From the NCBI GenBank assembly GCA_003996215.1, contig QJPP01007215.1, forward strand, positions 310,001 through 374,000: a stretch of 64,000 nucleotides of DNA, given 5' to 3'. Position 1 is the first letter of the stretch, and the number at the start of each line of letters is the position of its first letter. Below are positions 31,469 through 43,641 of the stretch, piece by piece. The DNA comes from Jaltomata sinuosa (Eukaryota; Streptophyta; Magnoliopsida; Solanales; Solanaceae). The translations under genes and the position numbers were made by a program. The notes under the pieces were generated by a model. The model was not told the DNA's origin and made no database searches. It saw only the letters and a program-made list of their open reading frames with translations.

Positions 31469-33834
31469 CTAATCATCCAGTAGGAAAACCACACCATTCT
31501 TCTTGATGAAGTCATGCGTTGTGTGATCAACCACCTGCACATGATGTACAATAGGTCAACAAATCCACACAAGAATTGATGCATTCATTGAATAGAACTG
31601 ATATAAAAACAAAAAATCACCAAATGAGGTTTTATGGACCAGCACCACCTTGGCAATGTTAGTCAGCATGGTCGGAGCCACCTTAGGCGAAGGGTGGTCC
31701 GGTGCACACCCTTCGTCGGAAAATTATGTGGTGTAAAAAGGTTTAATGTTACCTATTATAAGTGTATATTTAATTTTGAACACCCTTAACACAACTGAGA
31801 AGAAAATTTGCACTCTTCGCCAAATTGCTGGAGCCACTATTAGTCAGTCCTCGACTTGATGGTGTCCGTTTACAGATTGCATAGCTTATTTAGTGTTAAT
31901 GACTTAATTACCGTTAGACCTAGCATAAGATATCTAAACATATTTCTGTAGCCATAAAAGTTAAGGGAAGAAAACAGTACCCCTTCACGAAACGTTGAAA
32001 CTTTTAACTAAGGCTATTCACACTTCAACACTCTACCAGAACAATCAGAGAGTTCAACTGTTCAAGTTTCACAATCATATATCAACAAAATATTTTTACC
32101 AGCTTAACCCAAAAAATGGAATTTGGCTCTAATGGGAGAAGGCCAGAAGGGTAAGGGAGTGTTGCAGCCCCAAAATATATAAATGAAAATGTATCCCCAA
32201 AAAACTAACAAGCTTATAGATGAGTCTCATTACATTTCACCTCGTGGTAATGCAGCTAGAATATATTGTTACTATTTAATCAGAATATGATATGAATACA
32301 AATTAGTTGTCAGTCACATCCCATTAAATGTGAAATGGTTCCCAACAATGAGAGAGGAAGAGGATGCTGATTCCCATCCCTCCATACGCCAGTATTGCTT
32401 GTCTACGTCTGTCATAGAGGGTCTTGTTTCAGAAGCCTTCCATCTTCTGGAGGATTTTCTTTTCTAAAAGTTTTGGTTCATTAAAGCTACATACTGGCTT
32501 AAATCATTTGTTATCAACAGAAGACTCTAGGATTAAAAATAAAGAGCCAATAATAACGATATTAACGTTTCCAAGCAATGAAAGGCGATCGTTCTGCTGG
32601 TTAGCCTAAAACAACATTTCCACGATGCTTGTAATCAAAATTCATAGATGTGAATAACTCAACTATAATAGAAGAAACAAAAGATTCTTACATTAGTATT
32701 ATTCAACTCTAGATTGTAGAAGTCCATCTTATCATCTGTAAATAATGGCCCAGCATGCCATTTACCATGATTCAGCTTTATAAACTTTGGACCCGAAATT
32801 CTGAAAGCCTGCACTTCTTCAACAGCAGGAGGCACATAAAAGTGCCCACAATGTGACTGCACAATATCAACACCCTTGATATCAGTTGGATCCACAATAG
32901 ATGGTTTAGCAACTCCAAGATACCAGACATTGCCTCCAATAGATCCAAGACATTGGGTCACATTGGCATGATGTGTTATCTTAGAAAATCTGAGCGACCT
33001 ATCTTTAAGCTGCATAATGTAAAACCTGACAGAAAATACCAAGCAATTCACTTAACTATCTCAGTAAGTAATCTAGCAAACAAATACTAGGATTGTTCTT
33101 TTAAAACAACTGTTAGCTAGAATAATGAACTCAAAAAAAGAAATAGAAAAACTAGAGGTGAAATAAACTCAATGAAATAACAAATCCTTGAAAAAACTAA
33201 ATTCAAATTCAAGGATGTAAAGTCTTTAATATTTATCCCATAGTTTAATGGTTCCTTCGAGCACATAATTTAAAAGGTTTCCCATTGAGCAACCTCTAGT
33301 TCTGCATTTATGTAAGAAATTGGAAAGGCATAGCTCTCCTCCATAACCTATATATCAAGCTTTCTGGTTTTACGCTCACTTCTCATGAAAAACTATCTGA
33401 AATTCTGTGTTTTGATCTCTGCTTGGATGGTTGAACATGGATCTTTATTTTATTTTTAATTTTTTTGGTGGACTGTTCACTCTAGTATACATTTTGATTT
33501 ATCTTACTAAGAGAAAATAGTCGAATAAACAAAGGATTTACATGACTATTCGAACTGAACATGATCCAAGACTGCATAATTATGCTTTCCAATCTATAAT
33601 CTATTTGTATGAAAATGGGTTCAATTGAAAGTGGTCAAATCAACAATGGTTTTTATTAAGAAGAACATCAAATGTTATCTGAGTTCTAAACCAAGAAGCT
33701 GACCTGGGAATGCCACGACTCAAGTCAAGGTGAGCATCACGAGGACCAAATTCTTCCCCATCTGGGGACGCCTCAATTATCTGACCAAACACTTTAAAAG
33801 TTTCTGGGGTTGCTTCAATCGGTTTCAGATTCAC
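31469..33834 (-). CDS. AllA/ureidoglycolate-hydrolase-like protein, three exons
   Basis: Minus-strand exons: 33834-33704, 33025-32692 and 31534-31469, with GT...AG introns of 678 and 1157 bp. Joined they give about 176 residues ending in stop TAG (31471-31469). Exon 1 has NLKPIEATPETFKVFGQIIE and FGPRDAHLDLSRGIPR. Exon 2 has FYIMQLKDRSLRFSKITHHA, NVTQCLGSIGGNVWYLGVAK, CGHFYVPPAVEEVQAFRISG and KWHAGPLF. Exon 3 has VVDHTTHDFIKKNGVVFLLD. This is the cupin-like AllA family (ureidoglycolate hydrolase/lyase, purine-ureide breakdown). In plants the proven ureidoglycolate enzyme belongs to another family, so the role of this homologue is uncertain. The start is unresolved: no in-frame ATG lies between the TAG at 33915-33913 and the conserved NLKP. 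A hAT MITE lies in intron 2. Confidence 0.85.
31667..31839. mobile_element. small hAT-type MITE in intron 2 (TSD TTAGTCAG)
   Basis: 173 bp between TTAGTCAG at 31659-31666 and 31840-31847. The ends are CATGGTCGGAGCCACC and, reversed, TAGTGGCTCCAGCAAT, like the TAGTGGCGGAGCC family I associate with Solanaceae. The interior has CTTAGGCGAAGGGTGGTCCG. As an intron insertion it is probably tolerated. Confidence 0.85.
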
Positions 33835-34047
33835 GACTGACGTGTTAACCCCACAGATTCCATTGATATAGAAAACGAATGGTGACGCCGAGTAGGCAAT
33901 AGAGGAAAGGAACTACAACTTTTATCGGCGAGTCAAACAGGAACAGATGAAACTTGTGTGACTACTGCCTGTGGCCTAACAGATGCCGAATATATCAATG
34001 GCTTCAATTTCAGTATCACTCCTCCACTCCACTTCCACGATTTCTTC
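33835..34047 (-). promoter_or_regulatory. 5' region of the AllA-like gene
   Basis: The region between the conserved coding frame and the fold-back element. It holds ATG at 33863-33861, out of frame with the conserved protein, and an in-frame TAG at 33915-33913. An acceptor-like CAG lies just before the coding frame. No clear TATA box is seen. Confidence 0.35.
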
Positions 34048-34920
34048 TTCTTTATTTTTAAAGGAATACAACTTGGGGACATGATTCAAATATATCATTC
34101 TTTCATTTTTGGGCTCTAAAATATCCTTCACATCTACCTTTGTTCTCTAAAATACCATTTTCATCTATCTTTGAACTCTATTTTGCCTTTTCCCTTAACA
34201 TACATTTTAGAAAAAATGATTAGTATTTACATTTAATATGTAACAATATTTTATTGATTGAAATTTTAATTAATCAAACCTATTAACCCACAAAGCCAAT
34301 TTGGATCCTGGATTTAGCTCCTCTTCATTTCTCATCTCCATTTTTCTCAAGTTATTATTTAGATTAGAGACATATGTCATAAATTTAAATTAATGACTGA
34401 GATTTTGTAAATTAAAAATAAGCCTTAACTATAAAATAATTAATTACTTTTATATATTTACTTTTAAAATATTATTTTACTCTCACAATTTTAATTGTAC
34501 AAGATATATTTCCTAGATGTAAAAAATATTCTTACTGCCTTGAGTAAATTTGTCCTGCATCATTTTTACTTTTATTTTTTTGCTACTATTTTTTTCACTC
34601 AAATTATTATTAGCCTAATTTTAGATGCAGAAAAGGAATTTCAATTGGGTTTGTGGGTTAATAGATTTTGAATATTAAAATTTTAACCAATAAAATACTG
34701 TGACATATTAAATGAAAATCCTAATAATTTTTTCTAAAAGGTCTTTTAAGGAAAAGGACAAAATAGGGCCCAAAGTTGGATGAGAAGGGTATTTTAGAAC
34801 CCAAATATGAATGAAAAGAGCATGTCAGAGCCCAAAGGTGAAAAGGGAGGGATATATTCGTACTATTTTCAATACTTGAAGGGTAATTTAGGCCCATCTC
34901 CATTTTTTTAATAATGAAGG
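34048..34920. mobile_element. fold-back / long-TIR element upstream of the AllA-like gene
   Basis: The left arm (about 34085-34320) and right arm (about 34625-34890) are inverted copies. GGGCTCTAAAATATCC pairs with a GGGTTCTAAAATACCC-type arm, TTTTAGAAAAAATGATTAG with TTTTAGAAAAAATTATTAGG, and CTATTAACCCACAAA is perfect on both sides (34288, 34656). Arms exceed 230 bp with a roughly 300-bp spacer. Outer limits and TSD are uncertain. Non-autonomous Mutator-like or fold-back origin is likely. Confidence 0.7.
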
Positions 34921-35185
34921 ACTATGTTATTTCTTTGGAGAAAAAAATTTAGATTTGGTAACTTTGAAACAAGTTAATTTTCCCTTCCTAGAAATATTAC
35001 CTTGAAAGGTCTCCTTCCTGCCTGTGGACCATTTGGAAAAACAGAAATAATAATCTGTTTAACCAAAAAAATGACTCTCCCTCCCATGATCCTACTTTAA
35101 AGTTGTCGAATTCTTCCACCTAAGTGGAAGAAACAACACTCAAACCCTCCTCTCTCCTTTCTACATTAAACGGATCCCTCCCCTA

Positions 35186-35743
35186 AGAGGATCTTTCAAG
35201 TTTAACTTTAATGGCTCTAGCCTTGATAATCTTGGAATGGGGAGGGGGAGGGGGATAAGGGGTGTCATTAGAAAGGAGAATGGTGATCGGGTGCTAGGAT
35301 ACACTTGAGGATTTTTCTTAGCCACTAACAATCACATGGAGCTGCTAGCGCTTCATGAAGGCCTCAGATTAGTTGAGGACCACAACCTTTTTCCCATAGA
35401 AATCAACATTGATTCTAAAGAAGTTATTTTGATGCTCAAACATGGGAACCTTCATTATGATGCTAATATTAATGATTGCAGGTTAAGGCTAAGGACGCTG
35501 GGAAGGTCGATGGTGCAACATAGCTACAAAGAACAAAACTGGGTGACAGATGCTCTTGCAAAAGAAGGAGCTAAAATGGAAATCCTTGACAGGATGACAG
35601 TTTTTGTAGTTCCTCCGATGTTTACCTGTGAAGCTGTTTGGGCAGACATATTAGGAATTACTTTTGAAAGAATAATCAATCCGTGTAATGCTACTAATTC
35701 TGGGCATGACCCAGACCGTTCTTTTGTTGTGGATCCTGGCTAA
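35186..35743 (+). pseudogene. orphan RNase H (RVT_3-type) domain, broken
   Basis: From about 35195 the frame reads FKFNFNGSSL, GVIRKENGDRVLGYT, stop (TGA), GFFLATNNHMELLALHEGLR, INIDSKEVILMLKHG, HSYKEQNWVTDALAKEGAKM. This is a type I RNase H fold as found at the 3' end of plant LINEs and as stand-alone RVT_3 proteins. Of the four catalytic acids, Glu (HMELLAL), Asp (NIDSKEV) and the last Asp (VTDALA) remain, but the first Asp position (usually FDGS) reads Asn. The stop follows YT about 46 codons in. RT is absent upstream. It is a dead fragment or a relic of a host-like RNase H gene. Confidence 0.7.
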
Positions 35744-36780
35744 AGGAGCCAAACTAATTACTTTTGTCCTTTAGTTATATATAATATCCATTCCAACCAA
35801 AAATAAAAGTTAATTATTCCTTATAAACAATTAAAGGATTTCATTCATTGTAATTAAATCCTCAAGAAAAACAATAAGTTTTTTTATCCTCTTTATTTTT
35901 CTCTATAATATTTTTCTTTTTTGATTATTATTTTATAAAACGTTATAAGTACGAGATTCTGCCTTTGAAAACTTAGTTTGCAAAGATTTGAGATAAAGAA
36001 AATTAAAGTTTCTTTTCGAAAGATGTATAACCTAGCCAGAGAATGGTATTCCTATGGTGATATTGTTTCTCTCAATATTCAGCTAAATAAGAATGAAGTG
36101 AATATGATTTCACGATGATAAAAGATGAATATTTTTTTTATATTTATATGTTTACTAATAACAATATTGATTTTGTCTACGGCTTCGAGGAATGACTTAA
36201 TTGATTCATTTGGTAGTTCACGCCTCAAATTTATTTCAGAAGAACAATATTGTGAAAATAGATGATGACATTAGTTTCATATTCATTAATGGGTAAGAAT
36301 GAGAATTTGCAACAAATATATGATCTCTAGAATTGATAATGTTTTTATAGGCTCGTTATAATTACAACTGAAAATATATTAAGAAATTATCTACGTTATA
36401 TGCATATCTTGATTTGCTTTCGAAGTAGCAATACGTTAAAAGAGGTTTTATGCTATCATAATTTAATTTGATTGGGGCAGGTTTAGATGATTATGTTCTA
36501 TTCCCGAAGAATGAGAACTTTTGATAAGTGTTACAAATACAGATGCAACCCTTGAAGTGAATGTGATAATACTTAGTAAACTTTTATAAATATGGATGTG
36601 CTCTTTGTTGTGAAGATATCAGGACTCACCTCTAGAAAAGGTAGATAAGAATAATTGAGAACAAATATTTAAAAATTTACATTCGAAGTAGTAAATTTAA
36701 AATTTACTTGCAAAGTAGTAAAATCTAAAAATGTACTCCTGAAGTAGTAAATATTCATAAATTTACCTCCAAAATAATCA
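35744..36780 (+). other. unassigned AT-rich DNA with short GAAGTAGTAAAT repeats
   Basis: No ORF. At 36670-36775 the words TTCGAAGTAGTAAATTTAAA, GCAAAGTAGTAAAATCTAAA and CTGAAGTAGTAAATATTCAT repeat at about 35-bp steps. This may be part of an unidentified LTR that borders the truncated LTR of element A. Confidence 0.4.
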
Positions 36781-37129
36781 CTCATCAAAAATAAGTTGTA
36801 CGCGTAAAGACGAGTTCAACGATACCCATATTACTAAGGTTCTAATCCGGGTTCAAAAGTTAACTCAAAAGTCAAACCTAAGCCTACAAGGACAAAAACC
36901 AGAATTTTATTAAAAAATTAATTTACCTAAAGATTAATAAGTTCAAATATGAAATCTTATCGAAAAATAGAGTTAAAATCAAGCTTGAAATCATCAATTT
37001 ATCAAACTTTAACTTTACCAGAAAAATCTCAAAATTCCAAGTTGAAAAATCAATATTTGAAGGTAAAATCATGAAATAATCATTGAAAAATGTATAAAAG
37101 TAGCATAAGAAGCCTACCCAATGAAGAAA
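36781..37129 (-). repeat. element A 3' LTR, left fragment
   Basis: Aligns by eye with 12350-12690 of LTR E (shared ATCAATTTATCAAACTTTAAC, TTTACC and GAAAAATCTCAAA). The outer end of the LTR is missing, replaced by unrelated DNA left of about 36781. AGAAA at 37125-37129 is the left target duplication of solo LTR D. Confidence 0.75.
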
Positions 37130-40100
37130 TGTAATGACCCTTCTGGCCATCTCCGCGTTTTCTCTTTCTTTGTACTATTAGAGCTTGCCTGTAGTGGCCC
37201 CAAATCATTTATGGCTTGCTAGGACTGGTGGTTCAGTGCCCGGACCGTTCGTTAGGTCATTATGACCATTTTCCTATTTTAGAGCTTTAACTTAGGAAAT
37301 CATTGACTTTAGTCAACATTCTTAGCAAGCATGCTCGGAATCGAATTCCGATAGTTTTGTTAGCTCCGTATCATGGATTTTGGTCTAGTAGGACCTTTAG
37401 CCGAGGCCTGAAGGCTTTCTGTTTGGTTTTATCTCACTTTATGAGATTTCAGGCAAGTTAAACTTGGTAGTTTGACATTTTTCAACATTAGGAGAAGACG
37501 GCCTCAAATGGAATTTCTGTCACCGTTGTTAGCTCCGAAATATGGACTTTGGGCTAGAGGAACCTTTGGTTCGAGTCCTGAGGCTTCCGAACTCATTTTG
37601 AGCCTTTGGGTTCTGTTTTGAAAAAGTTGGATATTTGAGCATGGGGCCCACTTTTCATTAAATCCACCTTTGTTGGGAATTTTTTTGATTCTATTGATTC
37701 TGGAATGCCATTTTTAGTTGAGTAACTTGCATTCACGGGATCCTGAATGAATCCCGAGGGTCCATCCGATGGCATTTATAGTTGCCAAAGTTGCTAGATG
37801 CTGGTGGCTGTTGTAGCACCAACCAAGCCTTCGCCCATACGGTGGGCAGGCTGCGTGCACGTAGAAGGCGCCATCCAGCCCCTCCTTCCTTGCCCTTTTC
37901 ATGTGCGACAGCTCAACTGCGTGCGTGCAGTGGCCAGCCCGCGTGCACGCTAGCTTGCCGCCTAGCCAAGCCTCCGCCTGCCCTTGGCGTGCGCAAGGCC
38001 TGGCCGCGTGCGCACAGGCCAACGACTGGTAGTTTATATTTACTCTCCAATGTTTTCATCCTCATTTAAACCTCTTTCCTCCATTGTTCTAGAGAGCCAA
38101 GCTCCAATTGCTCTTTAGGATCATCCATAAGCGTTGGGGTGATTAATTTCACACCCGTGATCGAGTTTTCGTCTTAAATTTTAAGTTTCCCTTTCCATTA
38201 ATTCCGTGAATTCTTCATTTAATTCCGTCTGTGCTCTTGAGAGTTTAGGGCTGTTTTGGGCCCCTTCTTTGTCCATTTTCTGCTAAATTTTTGAGCATGT
38301 GTTAGTGGTAACGTTGGGAACCTCGTGGTAACTTTCATTTCCAATTTTGGGTTATGGATCCTATGGGCCCGCTTTTGACATGAATTTCAACCCAGTAGAT
38401 TATTAGCATTATGGGTATTGTTGGCTTTATTTTGACGAGTAGAGTATGTTTTTGATAGTTTGATTGCTATTCGGGGCTTCTCAGAGCAGTTCGGGCTTGT
38501 ACGACATCTTTCCAGCAGCTGTTCGTTGGATGTCAGGTAGGTTACGACTTACCTACCTTAGATTTTGCTTATATAGAATATAATTGTACTATTTATCATC
38601 TTTGGGTTGGGTTTATTAGGTTGGCACCCCAGACCTTCTCCTCTTTCCTTCTGTCCGTCTTATTTTCTACGTTTTGCTTTAGTATTTGAGCTAGTTTGGT
38701 AGCATTACCCCTTGAGGCCCTGTGTAGACTTTGCTTATGCCTTTGGACCATAGATGGTGGAATACTTGGGAAATTTTTGTGAGTCCCAGATATCGATTTG
38801 CGATCATGAGCTGGTTATCTATAATGTAGAGCGGATTGAGCTTGTGCAGGGCCGATAGGTTGATTGTTGGTTGTTGAGCCATTGGTTGAATTTGATCATA
38901 TCATCATTATCACGCAAAGAGTTTTCTGCAATGATTTACTACTACTACATGGCTACGGGCCTGACTATCACCAGTTTTTCTAAACTATGCATAGCCCCGA
39001 GGGCCCGTTTTCAGTTATAAATGGCTATGAATTGATTTAAACTGGTTTTATGGATCTTCTTGGAGTAAAAGAGATTATATGATGATTTTTACTACTGATT
39101 TTGAACTGATACTAGGCTTGGCTGGGCCTTAGTGCTAGGCATGATTTTATTACTGATTTTAGACCCGGATGGATTTTGGGCACACATATTGAGATATTGA
39201 GAGTTCGTATGTGGTCTCAGAGACCTCCATGGACCTTGCCAATCTGGACTAGGGGATATAGGATGAGAGTGCCGGAGGAGGGGTATACAGGGGAGTAGAG
39301 GTATACGGGGAAAGCCTTTCATAGGTCCTACCTGCTGGGCCTACGAGCACCGAAGGAGGTGCATATGGTACCACTGGCATGGCATATCACATCATTCATT
39401 GTTTGCACGGTTCCACCCTTGTTTGCTATTTTCTGAGTGTATGCTCCAGCAGTATGGGATGCCAGAGGATTTGTTTTCACCTTTATGTATTCCTCAGGTA
39501 TATGGGTGCATGTTGGGATTGTAGGTAAATTAGTTTTACTCATTCTTATTATAATCCCTTGTTGGTTTACTTTCCGATCATCCTTACCTTATGGATTGTA
39601 TTATTAGAATGTTTATGGTTATTTGCTTTCCTTCTCTTCCGTTATTTGAGGTTACCGGTACACCACCTTGTTCATTAAACTCATTGTATATATTGTTGTT
39701 GCAAGGATTCATGTGCGTTCTCTACTCTTTCACCTGTGTTCTGTGATATATCTTTTGTGGCTAGCATAACTTACTTGGATTCTTTTATGCCTTCTTCCTG
39801 TTGCTAGCTTCCGTGTACTTATCTCTGTTTGCTCTTGTGACCCTTTCCTTATTATATGCTTTATAATGCTTTTATATTTTATATATGCTCAGTAGGCCTA
39901 TGATGACTATTGGCCGTTGCTTTGCAATTGGTGCTCATACTACACTTCTGCATCTTCCTGGTGCAGATCCTAGTATGAGCTATCGCTATTGACGCAGAGA
40001 CTCGTGCGATGCTTCTGGACATCCGAGGCATAGGGTGAGCTCCTGGCGACCGGGGCTTATCTATATCTCTTCTTTTTGGCAGTTGACTCTTTTGTATCTT

Positions 40101-40382
40101 TAGAGGCAGTTGTATATTGTATTTTTGTACTCTCTTGTACTCTGTATATTTAGTAGTGGCTCCTGTACTTTTTATACCAGGTCGTGGAATGGTGTAGCTC
40201 ATGTATATATTTCTAGATTGCTTCCTTCCATTTTGCTTCTTTATCTTGCTTCCGCTTATTATGCTTCTCATGCATGCTTTCTCAGCTAGTAGCCCATTAC
40301 TAACCGTTCAGGGATACAAGGATTGGTTTGCCTACAGGGGGGTGGTAGGTGCCATCCTGACCTGAGAAATTGAGTCGTGACA
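37130..40382 (+). mobile_element. solo LTR D, 3253 bp (TSD AGAAA)
   Basis: TGTAATGACCC...GAGTCGTGACA, flanked by AGAAA at 37125-37129 and 40383-40387. The end CTACCACCC/GATGGCACCTA-type block (40340-40370) is shared with the end of LTR E, so it is a related gypsy family in plus orientation. The GC-rich block 37850-38020 is dense in GCGTGC and TTGCC words and lies just before TTTATATTTACTC (about 38033), a possible TATA region. No internal domain exists. ORFs inside (37593-40271) are chance frames. Confidence 0.88.
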
Positions 40383-40387
40383 AGAAA

Positions 40388-41348
40388 ATCTCAAAAATCC
40401 CCTTTAAAATCTCCCAAAATCGAGCCCCTGAGCTCCATTATTGAGGTAGGAAAGAAAAATGGAATGGAAAAGGAAAGACCACTAGTTTAACACCAGTGAT
40501 CTTGCACCGGCAGGAAAAAGAGTCACAGTTGCAACATCCCACGTGCGATAACACTTTCGCAGACCCTGAAGTCACTTGCCATGCCTGACCTCGCAAGCAT
40601 GGCTCAATGATAGTAGGGGCGAGTACACCATTGCAGGCAAAATCCCACAGGAGTGGGTAGCTATGCCAGGCTCGACTCCGCAAAAGCGAAGGGAACATCA
40701 GTGGTTCGGTTCCACAGCAGCAGGAAAGTTTCTGCAGGAGCGGACCTCCTATCCGAGACAAACTTCATAGAAACAGTGCCTTGGCCGCAGGTGCGACATC
40801 ATGGGTGCAGGCCAAGGGCTGCTAGTGCCACGCACCAGACACCAACAACATCAAAGACTTTTAAAACTTAGAATCAACCCTCAGTATTCACCTAAAATTC
40901 CATGAAAACAAACCAAATATGCTACTAGATTAAAATTGATATTATGGACTCAATAGAATATTCAGATTCACTAACGGAGGTCATTATCAATGAATGTTGA
41001 CCCAAGTCAACTTTAGGCCAAAACTTCCAACTTTCCAACCAATGACTCAAAATGCATTTGAATGCCTTGGGTCCCTAACCAATAGTGCTACTAGCCTAAA
41101 AATGGCATTGAGGAGCTAACAAAATTGACAGAATTCTCATACGATGTCTAAATCTCTAAATATTGACCAAAGTTAACAATATCAACTTCAAAACCTTTTA
41201 AAATGAAAAACTCACATAGAACCCAACTAAACCCCTCATGAATCATGAAACCCACTTCCCCAGACCACAATACCATGAAACAACTATGAGAAAGGGAAAA
41301 ACAGTCAAAATACATAAAAATTCAAAAGTTACTACATGAGTTATTACA
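40388..41348 (-). repeat. element A 3' LTR, right fragment
   Basis: On the minus strand the LTR starts TGTAATAACTCATG at 41348. It contains TCAAGGTTGACTTTGG-like and TCGGAACGCC-like blocks also seen in LTR E (13090-13630). The 40440-40870 portion is GC-rich U3. The internal side (41349-41365) should hold the polypurine tract but reads a weak GTGTTTTAGTGGTGAATAA. Confidence 0.75.
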
Positions 41349-43205
41349 TTATTCACCACTAAAACACACGTTCGTCCTAGAATGTAAGAGTAAGAAAGGT
41401 ACCTGAACTGTCAAAAAGTTGGGGATATCTACTCAGCATGACTAATTCTGTTTCCCATGTAGCCTCTTTAATCGGATGATGCTTCTACTGAACTTTCACT
41501 GATGCTATCTCCTTGGACTTGAACTTCCTAGTCTGCCAATCTAGAATAGCTATAAGCTTCTCCTCAAAAGTCAGATTTTAATCTAAATCCATCGAATCTC
41601 AACTAATCACATGAGAACCATCAGAATGATACTTCTTCAGCATCGAAACATGAAAAACTAGATGCACAACTGAAAGACTCGAAGGTAAGTCCAACTCACA
41701 GGCCACCTCCTCAACATGCCAAAGAATCTCAAAAGGACCAATAAATCTCAAACTAAGCTTGCCCTTCTTCCTAAACTTCATCACACCCCTCATGGGTGAT
41801 ACCTTTAACAGAACCCACTCACCAACCATGAACTCTAAGTCACAAACTCTCCAATCAGTGTAACTCTTTTTCCTACTCTAGGTTGTCAAAAGCTAATCCT
41901 AAATCAATATCACCCTATCCATAGAATCCCTCAAAAAATCCGTATCCTAAGGTTTAGCCTCAAAAGAATCAAACCAACCAACTGAATATTTACACTCCCC
42001 CCATATAAAGACTCAAATGGTGCTATCTAAATGCTAGAATGATAACTGTTGTTACAGGAAAGCTTCACCAAGGACAAAATTGGTCCCAATAACCATTAAA
42101 ATCAATCACACAAGCTCTACGCATATCCTCAATACCTGAATAGTCTGGTCTGACTAACCATCCATCTGTGAGTGAAAAGTTATACTAATCTCTAATTGGG
42201 TACCCAACTCTCACTGTATATAACTCTAAAAGTGAGATATGAACTGAGTACCCCTATCAAAAATGATGAAAATAGGCACACCATGCAACCAAACTATCTC
42301 GCGAATGTAGATCTTTGCTAACTTCTCTGCATTGTAGGTTACCTTCACTGGAACAAAATAGGCTGATTTGGTCAATCTATCCATATTCACCTAAATGGAA
42401 TCAAACTTTCCCAAGGTCTGAGGCAACTTAATTATGAAATCTATAGTGATATGATCCAACTTTCACTCAGGTTTAAGCATCTTTTGAGTTACATTACCTC
42501 ATTTCTGGTGCTCATACTTCACTTACTGGCAATTCAATCACTTAGCCATAAACTCCACAATGTCCCTTTTCATCCTACACCACCAATAATCGTTCTTCAG
42601 GTCATGATACATCTTGGCTGCCCATGGATGAATAGAATAACTCAAACTGTGAGCCTCTTCCATGATCAATCTAGTTATGTCACCCCTCCCTTAATCCTCA
42701 AAACATCCTCCGAATCAAGAATTGCCTAATCTGCCTATGCTTAATCTGTTCCCACACCAAAGATCCGTCCTCAACACGAGAAAGAAATCTACTAGGATCA
42801 GAAATATCAAGTCTTGTGAAGCTATTGGCCAAACACTGAACATCCAGTTTCAAAGGTCACTTTTCAGCCACCGACATAGCAAGACTACCCATACTCACTG
42901 CCTTCCTACTCAAAGTGTTCGCCACTATATTAGCCTTGCCCGAATGATAGAGAATAATTATGTCATAGTCCTTTAACAACTCTAACCACCTACGCTATCT
43001 CAAATTTAAATCCTTTTTGTTGAAGATATACTATAGGCTATGATGATCGGTGAACACCTCACAATGAACTCCATATTAAAACAAATAGTACCACTACAAA
43101 CTCTAAATCATGAGTAGGGAAGTTCTTCTCGTGGGTCGTTAACTTTCTCAAAGCATAATCTATCACCTTTCCCTTCTGCATCAAAACACCAGCAAGGCCA
43201 ACTCC
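41349..43205 (-). pseudogene. element A pol: RNase H and integrase, broken
   Basis: From 43205 leftwards: the GVGLAGVLMQKGK stretch of RNase H continues the reading interrupted at 62315. ENYDMSLL-like linker and integrase core traces follow (42980-41900), then the integrase tail MVGEWVLLKVSPMRGVMKFR, KKGKLSLRFIGPFEILW and VFHVSMLKKY (41829-41599). Stops and indels are frequent. The SH3-like GKLSLRFIGPF tail and the chromovirus-like C-terminus match elements C1/C2. It is not functional. Confidence 0.75.
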
Positions 43206-43210
43206 CAAAG

Positions 43211-43641
43211 TGTAATAACCTATTTTTTCATTATTAAAATTTCCACGGTAAAAACATAAGAATTTAAAATTTTGCCAATATATATTTTGTTAGAGATGAT
43301 AACCATTTGTGTTTAATAGTCGAACAAATACAGTAAAAAAAAAGTGGGGCCGACCAATTATGTCCATGGTAATGGCCCTTCGCTCGCTATAGTGAGCTCA
43401 CTGCAGCGAGGATACGTCCGTTGCAACAAAGCTCACAAAAAGAGAATCCTGGATTTTAATGATTTCTAAGTTCAGCTCTCTTAAAACAAAGGGATTCTCT
43501 CCTAAAAAAAACCCTAGGGTTAATTCCAAGGTAGAAAACAAAAAATAGAGAGCAAAGACTCTCAAAGAAGTGTGGTTCTATCATCCTCCTCAAAGATTCT
43601 CTGTCAGAAACTCTGGATCGAGAGTAAGGAGCAAGGTTTAA
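43211..43641 (+). repeat. solo LTR B, left fragment
   Basis: Starts TGTAATAACC immediately after CAAAG (43206-43210). It runs to TTTAA (43637-43641), where tandem element C is inserted. The remainder continues at 60157. A GCTCGCTATAGTGAGCTCAC block (43382) is partly palindromic. Confidence 0.75.

Noticed and set aside
37714..38069. Cys/Ala-rich ORFs on both strands in the GC-rich block
   Set aside because: They overlap antisense in the U3 of solo LTR D; GC-rich DNA leaves long chance frames.
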